A stretch of 64,000 nt of DNA, from the NCBI GenBank assembly GCA_963691705.1, contig OY829544.1, positions 39,949,917-40,013,916 of the forward strand. Reading direction: 5' to 3'. Origin of the DNA: Viola odorata. Lineage: Eukaryota; Streptophyta; Magnoliopsida; Malpighiales; Violaceae. The translations under genes and the position numbers were made by a program. Positions within the stretch are counted from its first letter, which is position 1, and every line of letters begins with the position of its first letter. The notes below the pieces were generated by a model. It saw only the letters and a program-made list of their open reading frames with translations, did not search any database and was not told the DNA's origin. Positions 62,922 to 64,000 of this stretch are shown here, piece after piece.

Positions 62922-64000
62922 ATCGTTAGTTGTTTTGTTGGTAATAAAGATACCATACTACCATGTATCAATAGAAAGTCGAACCCAAATTCGAATCTTA
63001 CCTCCGCCTAAAAAAACGATGACACATGGTTACTTGATACTAGGGATGCCAATTACTTGTATTCTCTTTTCCTAAAATAAAAATAAAAAAGAGTACTGCT
63101 CATTCAAAGTGGCTAAGTATTTTTCTAACAGAATAAATCTTCACCATTTCTTAGGTAGGTGAATTATGGGCAATTGAATATGAATACTTTACAAAAGTTA
63201 GTGTATAAGTAAGTATGTTACAAAAAAAGATTATACATTAACGAGCGTTAGAAAAAAATAAATTATAAATTACAAAATTGATATTGTGATATAAAGATTG
63301 AGCCACATGAAAAATGTTTAATCACTTTAAATGACCAAATAACTATAATCTATTTTTTTACTATTTTTCAGTGCGGGTTTCTTAAAATATTTTGAACGGA
63401 GCAAAAATATTTAATTTTGAGATAGCGTTTAGTTCTTGGAATGTAAATTTTTTGAGAATGACCAAATAACTATAATCTATTTTTTTACTATTTTGCAGTG
63501 CTGATTTCTTAAAATATTTTTAACGGAGCAAAAATATTTAATCTTGAGATAGCGTTTGGTTTTTGGAATGTAACTTTCTTGGGAATGAAACGTTACCCGG
63601 AAAGTAATTCCCATAAAAGTTTTTTATTTATTTGGTTGATAATTTTAAAATTTATAAAATGTTCATTAAAAATGATAAATAAATACTTATAAAATTATAA
63701 ATATATTTATATAAGAAAATAAGGTCACAATTTAAAAAAAAAAAAAATTTTTTTAAGTTTGGAAAAATTGAATTTTCAAGATTTTTTTCAGGAATCGTTT
63801 CCCTTTTTTTATTACTCAAAATCACTATAAAAGTGTTAAAAAGAACGTCCAAATTTAAAATTTTAATAAATTATACACCACGTAGTAACTGTTAGAAACA
63901 AATAGACTTTAGGTTTAGAAATTAGAACAATTTGTGAATGAGAGATATGTCGTTATTGAAAATCTTATCCGATTTAAATTCAGAATAAATGATATTCAAT
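62922..64000. other. AT-rich right flank without genes
   Basis: No supported ORF. About 62925-63005 resembles a tRNA-derived SINE piece (ATTCGAATCTTACCTCCGCC). The GCGTTTGG...GGAATG text near 63430 and 63550 is reminiscent of plant MITE ends, but no paired terminus was found. Confidence 0.4.
63333..63586 (+). repeat. 127-bp tandem duplication
   Basis: GACCAAATAACTATAATC starts at 63333 and again at 63460. The two units differ at roughly a dozen positions. Confidence 0.85.

Overview
The window is repeat-dominated plant nuclear DNA, probably from a dicot. It is AT-rich and carries plant-type LTR retrotransposons, a hAT transposase remnant and long stretches without genes. No rRNA, tRNA or CRISPR locus was seen, and no intact ordinary host gene. 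The species cannot be named from the sequence. Almost everything is nested mobile DNA. Layout: (1) 1-15084, a decayed Ty3/gypsy Tat-lineage element on the minus strand, whose 3' LTR lies off the left edge. It sits inside (2) an Ogre-like LTR (15085-16987), which is joined tail-to-tail to (3) a second LTR of the same family in the opposite orientation (16988-19000). (4) 19001-25083 is a chromovirus-like Ty3/gypsy fragment (minus) whose gag is broken by a 3.2 kb insertion (20251-23459). (5) About 26100-32530 is a hAT transposon remnant whose last intron holds (6) a non-autonomous LTR element, 27208-31730 (TSD CATAG). (7) 35492-51573 is a complete 16.1 kb Tat-lineage element on the minus strand (TSD TATTA, near-identical LTRs, uninterrupted 1973-residue polyprotein). 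(8) 52066-62916 is a 10.9 kb non-autonomous Ogre-like element (TSD TATAG) filled with tandem repeats. The gaps and the right end are AT-rich and gene-free.

The most interesting system is in both Tat elements. Between the end of pol and the 3' LTR each carries a cassette of four genes on the strand opposite to the polyprotein: a 125-residue ORF, a proline-rich basic ORF of 139-152 residues, and two paralogous intron-containing genes (A and B). A and B encode a domain resembling Pfam 'putative gypsy type transposon' (PF04195) followed by a coiled-coil tail. Each gene has its own TATA box, and three of the four have a G-box (CACGTG or a close variant) at a spacing conserved between the two diverged elements. 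Intron positions are also conserved. The cassette and the polyprotein are transcribed towards each other, with an array of palindrome-bearing repeats at the junction.

The small element at 27208-31730 has no gag-pol and no antisense genes. It shares the Tat elements' cis signals: LTR termini, a U3 box, the TATA region, an R/U5 block, the PBS, the PPT region, a second internal PPT-like copy and a minisatellite motif. This fits a parasite mobilised by proteins of the autonomous family.
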